64,000 bases of DNA. Origin: Nitrospiria bacterium. GTDB taxonomy: Bacteria; Nitrospirota; UBA9217. Under the pieces are notes generated by a model. It saw nothing but the letters and a program-made list of their open reading frames with translations, did no database searches and was not told where the DNA came from. The translations under genes were made by a program, and so were the position numbers. The number at the start of each line of letters is the position of its first letter. Position 1 is the first letter of the stretch. The stretch covers positions 36,702 to 100,701 of the forward strand of contig CAKKPG010000018.1 of NCBI GenBank assembly GCA_919901555.1, in the 5' to 3' direction. Positions 27,208 to 36,562 of the stretch are shown in pieces.

Positions 27208-29792
27208 TGAAAAGGATTATCTTATTTATCGTGGTGGCTTTGAATATGTTGCTGACTTCTGCTTTTACGGAACAAGTTTACGCGTGGGATAATAAAGTTA
27301 CTCACAAAGATATTTCGAAGTATGCCTCCGAAAGTTCTACATTGAGCGAAGATAAAGGAAATTATCTTAAAAAGCTTGGTTTTGATGCTGGTCTGACCAC
27401 AAAGTTAAAATGGGTGAATCCAGAGGAGCAGACTACTGAAACTAAACCCATTAAAGAATGGATAGCGGAAGGCAGTCGACTGGAGGACGCAGGAGATGCA
27501 GCGAATATGTTAGCTGACTATGGTCGATCTGACAATCATTTTCACAATCCCTTGAAACCGTGGTCTTCGGCGGGGCTCAGCGATATTCTCGATGGGAAAT
27601 CCTCGCTGCTGTGGGCACAGGATGGCGTCTATCAGCAAGGCAAGATTGAAGGTGACTGGTCGTGGTTGAAAGTAAGAAATCTTTACTACTTAGCGCTGAC
27701 ATCGGGAACGGATTCTGAGCGACAGACCAACTTTGCTAAGACATTCCGGGGACTGGGCCAGCAGATGCACCTTGTGCAGGATAAAGCTGTTCCATACCAT
27801 GTGCGTAACGATGCCCATCCACTGGATTCAGCATTGGGCCGCAATCCTCAGTTTGGTAGTTTGTATTTTGAGACCTGGGCAAAAATGCGATTACCGAATA
27901 TAACGGCATTAAAAGCTTTTGCACCCGCGCCATCATATCCCCAGGTATCTCTCAGTACATCGGTGGGAGGCCTTGTGCCTATTACACAGTTTTTCGATAC
28001 GGATCAGTACGATGGAATTAACCCGTCTACGGGCCTTGCCATAGGGTTAGCTGAATATACAAATTCAAACTTTTTAAGTGATGAGACCATTTTTACAGAA
28101 GGTTCATCAATTGACGACAAACACTACTTCCCGTATCCTCGCAAAACAAGTACGAACCTGCAGAGCTATATTGACCAAAACCTGCTTCCGGAGACGATTT
28201 TTGCAGAAGACGGTCAAACAGATGTCGCGTTCTGGATCAAAAAGGACAAAGACGGCGAAGTTATCGATCATTTTGTAAAGCCGACGTACTTTTTTAATGA
28301 TGTTGACTATAGTGCGGGTGGATACAATTTTTACAGGAAAACCTTGTATCTGGATGAAAAATGTCATGAAGATTACGCCAAGCTGCTCATCCCCCGCGCC
28401 GTGGGCTTCTCCGCCGGGCTGCTGAATTACTTCTTCCGGGGGCAGATTGACATGGTTGCTGATCCGAGCAATCCTGGCGAATACCTCATCAAAAACCTTT
28501 CCAACGAGAATATGTCCGGCACTTTCAGCCTTTACTATGATGATAAAAACGATAATCGCATCCTTATCACAAGCTGGGAAAATCTCTCCATAAATGCCAA
28601 TAGCCAGAGCGCGCCAGTAACCTTCACGGAACCCGCTTCTCCAGAACCTAAAGAGAAAGGCAAATACCTTCTCGTCTTCCAGGGAGCCATGGGAAATGAG
28701 ACGGGAGCAGTGGACGGGAAGGCGGTGGCGTTAAAAAAAGAAATAGACGCTAGGATGGTAATCGTCAGCAGGTATGATTCAACAAACTACGTTCGAGTTG
28801 CAACGAAAAACAATACACTGCACTTTCAGTTGCCGCAAAGAGATTTTGGCCAGCCCCAAGCTGTAAGATTTGATCTGGACAATCCGGACGAATTTGTTGT
28901 GGTGACTTTGCAGGCCGACAATGCGTTTCCGTACGGGGCATCCGGGGTATACAAATTCCATAAATTTATGATTAACGAATCTCTGAAAACCATAGAATAT
29001 AAAGGCGTCGTCTCAAGCATACCCGCAGTAAGCAACAAACAACAAAATTGCTCTGAAGTATGTTCGTATGAAACAGGATTCGATTCAGAAGCTTGTGGTG
29101 GGAGTTATTATTTTACCAAAGTTCACGATTGTACCAATATTATTGATTCTATTTCCCTAGGCGATTTGCTCGTGAAAGGTGGGTTGATAAAGCCCTTTGG
29201 ATTGACTAAGTATGCACAGACTAAAAATGCAGGAGACGATTATTACGCGTGGAATTCAACCTGTACTGAGCTTGTGCCCATGGGGTGGGGATATAGTCTT
29301 ACGTATGAATACAATGTAACAACAGGGATTTATTTCGGAAGCGAGGTTAAGAGCATGCCTTTCAACAGTCGGGGCTCATACAGCGTGGATCCGGAATGTT
29401 ACATCGGGGAACCAACAGACGCTGAACGGCCTCCATACTATTGGCCCATAGCAGTTTTTAATGAATCGGATTATGCATATGGTTATAATAATGAAAGCAT
29501 TTTAACGCTTCCGATATCATTCGCGGGCCAAAAGATTAAGAAAACGATGCTAAGAAAAAAAGAAAAATACAGTTTTACAACTTCGTCAAAATCATATGCC
29601 TCTGAGATTGGTGTTGTGGATTGTACGGGGTTTTTAATTGGTGAAAATAGAATAGGGGTTCGAGTCGATACGTGGGGGGCATCCGTCGTAAAATTTAACA
29701 GTTGCTCCAACTGGGAAACCTTATTTTCATTGACCGGAACATCACTGTATCCCGAAAATCGTTATCTATACGACGTTATACTATTTTATTAG
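27207..29792 (+). CDS. Exported protein with zinc phospholipase C/P1-nuclease-like domain
   Basis: 861 aa with signal peptide ending near VYAWDN; Trp as the first mature residue coordinates zinc in phospholipase C. His/Asp ligands are visible in WDNKVTHKDIS, SRLEDAGD, DNHFHNPLK and QQMHLVQDKAVPYHVRND, the spaced pattern of the zinc-dependent PLC/S1-P1 nuclease fold. The C-terminal ~450 residues are beta-rich and cysteine-containing with no family recognised. It is likely a secreted enzyme on phospholipids or nucleotides, but catalytic competence is inferred only. It is last in the AT-rich exported group. Confidence 0.75.
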   Translation: MKRIILFIVVALNMLLTSAFTEQVYAWDNKVTHKDISKYASESSTLSEDKGNYLKKLGFDAGLTTKLKWVNPEEQTTETKPIKEWIAEGSRLEDAGDAANMLADYGRSDNHFHNPLKPWSSAGLSDILDGKSSLLWAQDGVYQQGKIEGDWSWLKVRNLYYLALTSGTDSERQTNFAKTFRGLGQQMHLVQDKAVPYHVRNDAHPLDSALGRNPQFGSLYFETWAKMRLPNITALKAFAPAPSYPQVSLSTSVGGLVPITQFFDTDQYDGINPSTGLAIGLAEYTNSNFLSDETIFTEGSSIDDKHYFPYPRKTSTNLQSYIDQNLLPETIFAEDGQTDVAFWIKKDKDGEVIDHFVKPTYFFNDVDYSAGGYNFYRKTLYLDEKCHEDYAKLLIPRAVGFSAGLLNYFFRGQIDMVADPSNPGEYLIKNLSNENMSGTFSLYYDDKNDNRILITSWENLSINANSQSAPVTFTEPASPEPKEKGKYLLVFQGAMGNETGAVDGKAVALKKEIDARMVIVSRYDSTNYVRVATKNNTLHFQLPQRDFGQPQAVRFDLDNPDEFVVVTLQADNAFPYGASGVYKFHKFMINESLKTIEYKGVVSSIPAVSNKQQNCSEVCSYETGFDSEACGGSYYFTKVHDCTNIIDSISLGDLLVKGGLIKPFGLTKYAQTKNAGDDYYAWNSTCTELVPMGWGYSLTYEYNVTTGIYFGSEVKSMPFNSRGSYSVDPECYIGEPTDAERPPYYWPIAVFNESDYAYGYNNESILTLPISFAGQKIKKTMLRKKEKYSFTTSSKSYASEIGVVDCTGFLIGENRIGVRVDTWGASVVKFNSCSNWETLFSLTGTSLYPENRYLYDVILFY

Positions 29793-29842
29793 CAGGTTTA
29801 TATCATAACATCGTGAACTTAGTTTCAAATCGCCTAAACTCT

Positions 29843-29860
29843 TTCCAAATACCTTTGGAA
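29843..29860. promoter_or_regulatory. Perfect hairpin in front of the transposase fragment
   Basis: TTCCAAA-tacc-TTTGGAA is a perfect 7-bp stem, directly followed by GGAGC before ATG 29874. It may be part of an insertion-sequence end or a translational control hairpin. Confidence 0.4.
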
Positions 29861-29873
29861 GGAGCAAGAGGCG

Positions 29874-30075
29874 ATGAACTATCAGAACGAATATGAAAGA
29901 CGTTACAGAGCAATACAACTTTACAACGAAGGAATCGGATTTAACAAGATACTCCGATTGGTTCAACGGTGCAAAGACCGGCTCTCCAAATGGCTTAAGC
30001 GATATAGAAAACATGGAGCTGAGGGTCTCAAGGATCGGAGCCGCGCTCCAAAAAGAATCTGGAGTAAGACCCGTG
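29874..30075 (+). pseudogene. N-terminal fragment of an IS481-like transposase
   Basis: About 66 residues carry a helix-turn-helix of transposase type (RRYRAIQLYNEGIGFNKILR, KWLKRYRKHGAEGLKDRSRA). This is the N-terminus expected for IS481/IS630-like helix-turn-helix transposases. The DDE catalytic domain is missing; homology stops around RIWSKTRERG although the frame stays open to 30269. It marks the right end of the AT-rich exported group. Confidence 0.7.
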
Positions 30076-30448
30076 AACGGGGGAGCGTACGGAGTCACCC
30101 ATTTGAAGGCGCCCTGTCAAATGAAAAATTTCACTTGCGGATTGAATCCCCCCTCGCCAGAATCAAGGCAAATGCCTGTGGATATTGGCACCATGTTTTC
30201 GAGACAATCGAGGTTTTTTCAAAGAGCAAATCAACAATTACACATAGTTACAGCAAAAAAGCCGGTTAGTACTGCAGAAGAAAAGTATTGTATAGGGACT
30301 CACCATTTCGGCGACACAAATTCATAGTGCAACTCTTTTAATTTCCTCCGTGTCCGAGCCTGTCCCGCTGCAGATGTTCTCTGTGGTTAAATGACTTTTT
30401 CAGGATCATTCACGGCAGAGGACACGGAAAACTGAGACCCCTGAATAG
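30076..30448. other. Intergenic remnant region
   Basis: No supportable gene. ORFs here (29893-30327 and the tail of 29874-30269) overlap and do not resemble proteins. Just before the CARDB gene lie words of the intergenic repeat style (cctccgtgtccgagcc, ctctgtggttaaatg, cacggcagaggacacgg), an imperfect inverted arrangement. Confidence 0.5.
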
Positions 30449-33400
30449 ATGAAACAGTGCATTTCAATAATACTCCTGCTTTTCTTCTCCTCTGTCTCTT
30501 CTGCGGCGCAGGATGAAGGCGTAAGGACCATGGCCCTCCTTCCCGGGGGAGACCATCCCGGGGCCCCGGCAGCCGTGGTCTCCGGACAGCAAGCGGGCTC
30601 CGATCCCGCATGGGCCATTCGAACGGGGACCAAGAAGGGCGTCTTCGGCCAGACGCTCGATGAAGAGGTCTTTGCCGGTCCTGATGCGGCCGTGCTCAGG
30701 AGCGGCTTCTTTGAACAGATGGGCTGGCTCCTTGGGGAGTTCAGGGAACCCTCTGTCCTGGTGGAACCCTGGGAGCTCGCGGGACTGAGCAGGACCAAGC
30801 CGTTGCTTCTCATCCCGTCAGGCGGTCTCTACGGTCTCGGGGAGTCGGAATTCTTCAAGGCCGGCCTGGCTGAGTACGCCCGCTCCGGAGGGATCGTCAT
30901 CTGCTTTACCCAGAAGAACGGCTCGGACTTCGCAGCCTTGCCCGCGCCCGAAGGCCGGAAAATCGAGGCATCAGGCTGGGCCGAGGACTCCGGTCCCCTG
31001 TTCCGCGCCTCCACGGTGCAGGCGTTTCACCCCATACTCTCAGGCATGAAAACGCCTACGCCTGCCGTTGAGACCGACGGGTACCTCATCTCCTACCCAA
31101 AGGCTTCGACGCTGTTATTTTCCCGGCAGGACGGTTTTCCCACGCTTATCCTTTATCCTTACGGCAGCGGCTGGGTGGTGGTCACCGCCCTGTTTTCCGA
31201 TTTTTCCTTTGGGCAGGGCTGGGTCGATGCTGAAGAAAAAGCTCTCGTACGGGACATTCTGTCCTGGGCCAAAGCCTCGGCAAAGATCTCCCCGGCATCA
31301 CCGGGTGACCGGCTGAGCTTCACACTCACGATTCATGGGCCGGAACAAGCGGAAGCTTCGGCAATCAAAGTCATGGCGTTCGGACCGGACAGGGACCGCC
31401 CGGCCTCGGAACAGGTCATCAAACTCTCTCTGAAGCCGGGGCAGGTACGCTCCCTGCCTTTTTCTTACAACGTTCCTTCGGGCCTCCAGCCCGGCGTGTA
31501 CCACCTTGAATATCTCTTGCTTGAGGCCTCGGGCAAAGCCCTTTCATCGAGGGCCGAAAGTGCCGGCAGCGGTTTCAGCATTCGTCGCATGATCGCTGTT
31601 CCTCCCCTGATCCCGCGGGCAAAGCAGCCCGTGAGCGCCTTTTCAGCGGGACTCACGGTACTCCCCTCTCTTCAGCAGACAGGAAGCAGGACCACGGCGG
31701 GCCTTGTTATAACGCCGGGACCGGGGGCGATTGCGGGCCAGAACCTCTTTGTCCGCGTTGCAGGGCAGGAAAAATTCTTCAAGCTCGGCCGGGAGAAGAG
31801 CGCCCTGTCCTTCGACATTGCGCCGCGGGACAGGAAAGGCCCCATCCCCTACTTCCTATACCACTCCAGCGGCAGGGTCCTCCATCGGGGCGGCATCCCC
31901 ATCATGGAGGGGGGATCAAAGGGCGTCTCCCTCGACATGGCCTCCTATCTTCCCGGCCAGACCGCAAAGCTGCTGGTGAGCGGCCTCGGCAGCGGGGAAC
32001 TTACGCTCATCGGGCTGGGGCAAATGGACAACGGTATCGTCAAGGACAACGGCGCCATGGAATTTCCCGTCCCGCCCGGCCTTCCCATGGGGACCTATTC
32101 CCTGCAATGGAAGTTCCACGGCATGGACGACAGCCTGCGGCAGGGAGAACTTCCCATAACCGTCACGGGATATGCAGTGACATTTCAGAGTGTGGACCTG
32201 GTGAAGGACTTTACGGGACGGACCTACAAAATCACCGCCTCGTTCCGTGTCCATTCCACGCAGCCCCTTCCGGTGAAGCTCAAACTCTGGCTCCGCGACC
32301 CCGGCGGAAGCCTCCTCCCCCTCAGTGAGACGCCCCTGGATATGGTAAAAGGCGTCCGTGAGGCAACGGTCCCGGTCTCCTTCAAGCCGGAGCAGGCAGG
32401 CATCGGAGAGTTGATCTACGGCCTGTACCAGACGCTCCCGGAAGGGGCCGGCATCCCCGCTGAGCCGATGGCGCTGGCATCGGGCCGCAGGGCCTTTGAC
32501 GTGGGCGATGCGGCGGTCCTTGATGTATCGACAGCGAAGCCCCTGTATTACGAACCTGCGGGGCCCGTGGAAATTTCGGCCATCGTCTTCGGCAAAGGCA
32601 GGGCCGGCGTAGAAGTGTTCGTGGACGGGAAAAGAATCATGAAGGAGAAAGCCGATCTTTCCGGCATACATACCGTCTCTGCCCAGGCTGTTGGTCTCGC
32701 CATGGGGGCGCACACCCTTCGCGCGAAGGCAACGCCGGAACGGTTCGAGAGCGTCCGTGAGCGGGCCTTCGCCTACGGCGCCCAATTGCCCGATCTGGCG
32801 GTAACGCTGCCGTCGATCGTGCCCGGCGGCGCCGTAATGCCCGTGGCCGTCGCCGTACAAAACCGGGGCAAAAAACCTTCAAGCTCATGCCGGGTCGCGC
32901 TCTACGAAGGAGACCCGTCCCAGGGCGGCAAACTCATCGGCAAGGCGGACGTTCCGTTGCTGGGACCGGGCAAGGAGAACAGGGCGGTCATTGACTGGCC
33001 GCTCCACAAAAAGTCCGGCGCGAGGACGCTCTACGCCGTGGCGGACCCGGACAACACCATTACAGAGTCCAACAAGAAAAATAACCTTGCCTCGCTCCGG
33101 GTGATTGTCCCTGATCTCATTCTCGTTGTCACGCCGCGAAAAACTGGCTTTGCCTCTGATGAGAACATACCGATCACCGTGCTCGCCGTGAACTTGACAG
33201 GCAATGCCTTCAAAAAACTCGCCATGAACCTGACCCTCGCAGGTCCCGCCGGCAGGGTCGAAGCTTCTGAAACAACGATCATCCCCGAGCTTCTTCCGGG
33301 AGTCGAGAAAAGGACCGAACACGCCGTGGCCCTCGCCTTTCCGCAGAACGGCGTGTACAGGGCAGAGGCCCGGATCTCCGGTGAGAGCGTCCATGCTGTG

Positions 33401-34666
33401 GGCGCGTCGCCGATAACCATCCTGCCCACCCTGGCGCTTCGGGGAAACCTTCAGAATACCCCTGCCGCGGCGGTGATCTGCAATCCCTTCACTGTGCGTT
33501 ACAGCATCAGGAACGCCGGGAACGTCCCCCTGTCGTCGGGATCAGCGACAATCGAAATAGGCAAAGCAGGCGTGGAGCGTCCTCTCATTTCCAAGCAGCA
33601 GACCATGGGCGACTGGGGCAAAGCGGTCCCCATCGATGCAACCGCTCTTGAGCCGGGAACATACACGGTCTCCCTGAAGGCCGCGGCCGCGAACCGGCAG
33701 TACGGAATAACGCGGGACTTCTCCCTCGCGGAGCAGCCGCTCACGGTCTCTTCTCCGGTTGAAGTGAAGAGGTCCGATGCGTCCCTTCCCCGGGTGCTTG
33801 TATGGCTGGGCAGTGAGGGCCCTCCGGTGAACCGGGCTGTTGCGGGAAAGATCGTGGCCCAGGCCTTCGATGAACAGGATGTGTATTACAAAACTGCGTT
33901 CACCGCAGAGGACTTTACGACGCAGGCCGCAAGCGAAGAGTTCAATACCCTTGTCCTCTACGAGCCTGCGGAGATGCTCGAAGAGCGGGACTGGCTGCGC
34001 GCGAGACTGGATCAAGGATATGGGGTCGTCATCGCGGGAGAAAGCGACCGCGCCCAGGCAGCTGCCGAGGCTGCGGGGTTCACCTTCGTCCAGCCCCTTG
34101 CGGCCGGCAGCAGGATGATGCGCGTTGCCGAAGGTTCGGGACTCTCACTCACGGGAACCATCCCCATAATCGGAAAGATCCTCCAGCCCCGGAAGAGCGG
34201 CGCCAAAACGGCAGCGTTCATTGACGGGACCAGGCAGCCGGCGGCCATGTTCGATCATTCGGCCAAGGGAAAAATTCTGGTGGTCCCTTTCTCCCTTACC
34301 CGCTCGGCCATTGACGCCGGCTCTACTATACCGTACAGCCTGCTGCTCCGGACAGCGGCGATCTCCGCGGCCCCTGAACAGAACGGACCCGGCAACACCT
34401 CTACGGCGGAGCTCACTGTCTCGGCGCCTGCCGGGCCGGCAAAGGCAAAGGTCGTGACGACCCTTCCCAAGGGGTCGAAGGTCCTCTGGATGAACAGAGA
34501 CGGGTCCGTCCGGGAAAATACCATCACCCATGAGCTGAAAGCAACGAGAGAGCCGCAGCGGATCATCTTTCTCTATCAACGCACGCCGCAGGGGAGCGGC
34601 AAGCCTGCGACGGAAGTGTTCTACGAATGCAACGGGAAATACCTGAGCCAGGGGAAGGTCGAATGA
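30449..34666 (+). CDS. Giant exported CARDB-domain protein
   Basis: 1405 aa with signal peptide (ISIILLLFFSSVSSAAQDEG). An N-terminal alpha/beta segment (about 95-270; LLLIPSGGLYGLG, GGIVICFTQ) resembles glutamine-amidotransferase-like folds without an obvious Cys-His-Glu triad. Many beta domains follow. One is a clear CARDB domain (about 780-890: LPDLAVTLPSIVPGG, YAVADPDNTITESNKKNNLA), with a second probable one after it. A second alpha/beta segment near 1115-1230 (LVLYEPAEMLEERDWLRARL) mirrors the first. Its stop overlaps the pseudopilin start by 4 nt, suggesting it is a cargo or surface partner of that pilus/secretion machinery. Confidence 0.8.
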   Translation: MKQCISIILLLFFSSVSSAAQDEGVRTMALLPGGDHPGAPAAVVSGQQAGSDPAWAIRTGTKKGVFGQTLDEEVFAGPDAAVLRSGFFEQMGWLLGEFREPSVLVEPWELAGLSRTKPLLLIPSGGLYGLGESEFFKAGLAEYARSGGIVICFTQKNGSDFAALPAPEGRKIEASGWAEDSGPLFRASTVQAFHPILSGMKTPTPAVETDGYLISYPKASTLLFSRQDGFPTLILYPYGSGWVVVTALFSDFSFGQGWVDAEEKALVRDILSWAKASAKISPASPGDRLSFTLTIHGPEQAEASAIKVMAFGPDRDRPASEQVIKLSLKPGQVRSLPFSYNVPSGLQPGVYHLEYLLLEASGKALSSRAESAGSGFSIRRMIAVPPLIPRAKQPVSAFSAGLTVLPSLQQTGSRTTAGLVITPGPGAIAGQNLFVRVAGQEKFFKLGREKSALSFDIAPRDRKGPIPYFLYHSSGRVLHRGGIPIMEGGSKGVSLDMASYLPGQTAKLLVSGLGSGELTLIGLGQMDNGIVKDNGAMEFPVPPGLPMGTYSLQWKFHGMDDSLRQGELPITVTGYAVTFQSVDLVKDFTGRTYKITASFRVHSTQPLPVKLKLWLRDPGGSLLPLSETPLDMVKGVREATVPVSFKPEQAGIGELIYGLYQTLPEGAGIPAEPMALASGRRAFDVGDAAVLDVSTAKPLYYEPAGPVEISAIVFGKGRAGVEVFVDGKRIMKEKADLSGIHTVSAQAVGLAMGAHTLRAKATPERFESVRERAFAYGAQLPDLAVTLPSIVPGGAVMPVAVAVQNRGKKPSSSCRVALYEGDPSQGGKLIGKADVPLLGPGKENRAVIDWPLHKKSGARTLYAVADPDNTITESNKKNNLASLRVIVPDLILVVTPRKTGFASDENIPITVLAVNLTGNAFKKLAMNLTLAGPAGRVEASETTIIPELLPGVEKRTEHAVALAFPQNGVYRAEARISGESVHAVGASPITILPTLALRGNLQNTPAAAVICNPFTVRYSIRNAGNVPLSSGSATIEIGKAGVERPLISKQQTMGDWGKAVPIDATALEPGTYTVSLKAAAANRQYGITRDFSLAEQPLTVSSPVEVKRSDASLPRVLVWLGSEGPPVNRAVAGKIVAQAFDEQDVYYKTAFTAEDFTTQAASEEFNTLVLYEPAEMLEERDWLRARLDQGYGVVIAGESDRAQAAAEAAGFTFVQPLAAGSRMMRVAEGSGLSLTGTIPIIGKILQPRKSGAKTAAFIDGTRQPAAMFDHSAKGKILVVPFSLTRSAIDAGSTIPYSLLLRTAAISAAPEQNGPGNTSTAELTVSAPAGPAKAKVVTTLPKGSKVLWMNRDGSVRENTITHELKATREPQRIIFLYQRTPQGSGKPATEVFYECNGKYLSQGKVE

Positions 34667-35283
34667 AAATTCAAAATTCAAAATTAAAAATTCAAAATTT
34701 TTTATTCCGCATTCCGCACTCCGCACTCCGCAATTCCCATGGTTTTACCTACATCGCCCTCCTCGCCGCCATCGTGATCATCGGCATCAGCCTCGGCGCC
34801 GCCGGCAAATACTGGAGCAACGTCATATCGCGTGAAAAGGAGGCGGAACTGCTCTTCCGGGGAGACCAGTACCGGCGGGCCATCGAGAAATACTACAGCG
34901 CCATCCCGGGGAGGCTCGAATATCCCCAGAGCATCGACGACCTGGTCAAGGACGACAGGACCGCGGGCAAACGCCATCTGCGTCAGAAATACAAAGACCC
35001 TATTACCGGAGAGGATTTTGTGGAATTTCGTGACAAGACAAAGGCGAACCGGATAACCGGCGTTTACAGTTCGAGCGACAAGGAACCTCTCAAGCAGGGG
35101 AACTTTCCCGACCAGTACAAGGATTTTGAAGGAAAAAAGAAATACAGTGAATGGAAATTCATGTTCACCCCGCAGCAGGGACAGACTGTCCTGCCCGGCC
35201 AGACGAGATTCCCGGGACAGGCTCAATACCCCATGCCTTGGCAACAGGCTCCCGGAACAGGCCCGCAACCAGTAAAGCACTGA
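34663..35283 (+). CDS. Type II secretion pseudopilin (GspG/PulG-like)
   Basis: 206 aa from ATG 34663. A prepilin-type helix, G-FTYIALLAAIVIIGISLGAA, is followed by the soluble head (SREKEAELLFRGDQYRRAI) of a pseudopilin group that ends in a Pro/Gln-rich tail. The fifth mature residue is not Glu, as in some minor pseudopilins. The leader before the cleavage Gly is odd: it is built from a word repeat (KIQNSKLKIQN, RIPHSALRNS), about 27 residues long. The coupled overlap with the CARDB gene and the pilB/pilC pair upstream suggest a shared secretion apparatus. Confidence 0.85.
   Translation: MKIQNSKLKIQNFLFRIPHSALRNSHGFTYIALLAAIVIIGISLGAAGKYWSNVISREKEAELLFRGDQYRRAIEKYYSAIPGRLEYPQSIDDLVKDDRTAGKRHLRQKYKDPITGEDFVEFRDKTKANRITGVYSSSDKEPLKQGNFPDQYKDFEGKKKYSEWKFMFTPQQGQTVLPGQTRFPGQAQYPMPWQQAPGTGPQPVKH
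34666..34738. repeat. Word repeat forming the pseudopilin leader peptide
   Basis: Units of ttcaaaattcaaaattaaaa then ttccgcactccgcactccgc make up the first ~25 codons. The same word style occurs between genes elsewhere in this window. Here it has become coding DNA or has displaced the original leader. Confidence 0.75.
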
Positions 35284-35290
35284 CATTGAT

Positions 35291-36451
35291 TCAGGCCAGA
35301 TTCAAACCCTGCACGTGGCCGAGCACCCGCTCGCGTACCCGTGCCGGGGGGTCAGTCTCGATAAGGTATCTGCCGCTCTCAAGCACGGGGACCATCAGGT
35401 CGTTGAACTGCCCTCCGCAGGCGCAGGAATGATCGTAGGCTTCATTGGGAACGATCTTCCGTTCCCCGCACCGAGCGCAGGCGAGCACCCGTTTGCTTCC
35501 CGACCACTTGCCGCGCTTTGCAAGCGGTTTTCCTTCCACCTCGACGATGTCCATGCCAAAATCGATAACAGGAGCGTTGCTGATGGAGGTGCCGATGCCG
35601 TATCCCTGGACAACGGGGTTCAAGATCGGGATGTCCTCTTCATTGATGCCGCCGCTCACGAAGAACTTCACGTGCTTGAACCCCCGTAGATCGAGCTCCC
35701 ACCGCGCTTCTTCCAGGATGCGGTAAAAATTCCCCCGCCTCGACCCCGGCGTATCGAACCGCACGGCATAGAGTTTCTCGCCCAGCGCCTGGGCTACGTT
35801 GACGACCTCGAACTTTTCATCGAGGAATGTATCGATGAGCGCCACGCGCTTGAACTTCGGCTCAAGCACTTCATCATAGGCCCTGACGGCCTCCACGGTG
35901 GAGCCCATGCAGAGGATGAGGGAGTGGGGCATGGTGCCCATGGGGTCTTCGCCGATGAGCTCGCCGGACTTGACCACCGACACGCCGTCGCACCCGCCGA
36001 TAAAGGCATTGCGCTCGATCATGGGAGCGAGGATGGGATGCATGCGCCGGGCGCCGAAACTCATGACCAGACGCTCGCCGGCGAGCTTCTTGACGCGAGC
36101 GGCCTTGGTGGCAACGCCCGAGGCCTGGCAGAGAAGGCCCAGGATCGCCGTCTCATAAACGCAGAAATCCTGGTACCTGCCCTCGATCTCCATCACCGGT
36201 TCATAGGGATAGAAGACCGTACCTTCCCCCATGGCCCTGACCTTGATGTTCAGCCCCTTCATGAGATACAGGGCCTCGTCGATCCCGGTAAAGAGGGCCC
36301 AAGGCCATCCCGCGGGAAGGCCCTTGGCGATGAACTCGGCTTTCACCACAGGATTGATGCCCTTGGCCTTCAGTATCCTGAGCGTGCGCTCAAAATAGAC
36401 GTCTGTTATCTTGCCCGCAAGGATGTCCCTGGGGTCTGCGGTAAAGAACAT
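35291..36451 (-). CDS. pncB: Nicotinate phosphoribosyltransferase
   Basis: 386 aa from ATG 36451, chosen because GGGAGGA lies just upstream; the ORF track ATG at 36463 precedes that SD. Family signatures include FTADPRDILAGKITDVYFER, SFGARRMHPILAPMIERNAF, the phosphoribosyl loop VSGGINEEDI and GIGTSISNAPVIDFGMDIV. The C-terminal Cys motif (CARCG...CACGG) may bind zinc. It converts nicotinate plus PRPP to nicotinate mononucleotide for NAD salvage. It lies behind the nicotinamidase gene on the same strand, giving nicotinamide to NaMN in two steps. Confidence 0.93.
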   Translation of the reverse strand: MFFTADPRDILAGKITDVYFERTLRILKAKGINPVVKAEFIAKGLPAGWPWALFTGIDEALYLMKGLNIKVRAMGEGTVFYPYEPVMEIEGRYQDFCVYETAILGLLCQASGVATKAARVKKLAGERLVMSFGARRMHPILAPMIERNAFIGGCDGVSVVKSGELIGEDPMGTMPHSLILCMGSTVEAVRAYDEVLEPKFKRVALIDTFLDEKFEVVNVAQALGEKLYAVRFDTPGSRRGNFYRILEEARWELDLRGFKHVKFFVSGGINEEDIPILNPVVQGYGIGTSISNAPVIDFGMDIVEVEGKPLAKRGKWSGSKRVLACARCGERKIVPNEAYDHSCACGGQFNDLMVPVLESGRYLIETDPPARVRERVLGHVQGLNLA

Positions 36452-36562
36452 TTTTCCTCCCATAAATACGTGAGGGTGAGGTGGAAGGGGTAAGGGGGAA
36501 ATCTTACGCCCTGCATCGGCCTTCTGTCTCTATTCTCCCGTTTACTGCCTGCTGTATACTGC

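Noticed and set aside
29893-30327. 144-aa ORF after the exported group
   Set aside because: It lies in another frame over the transposase fragment and shows no protein-like pattern.
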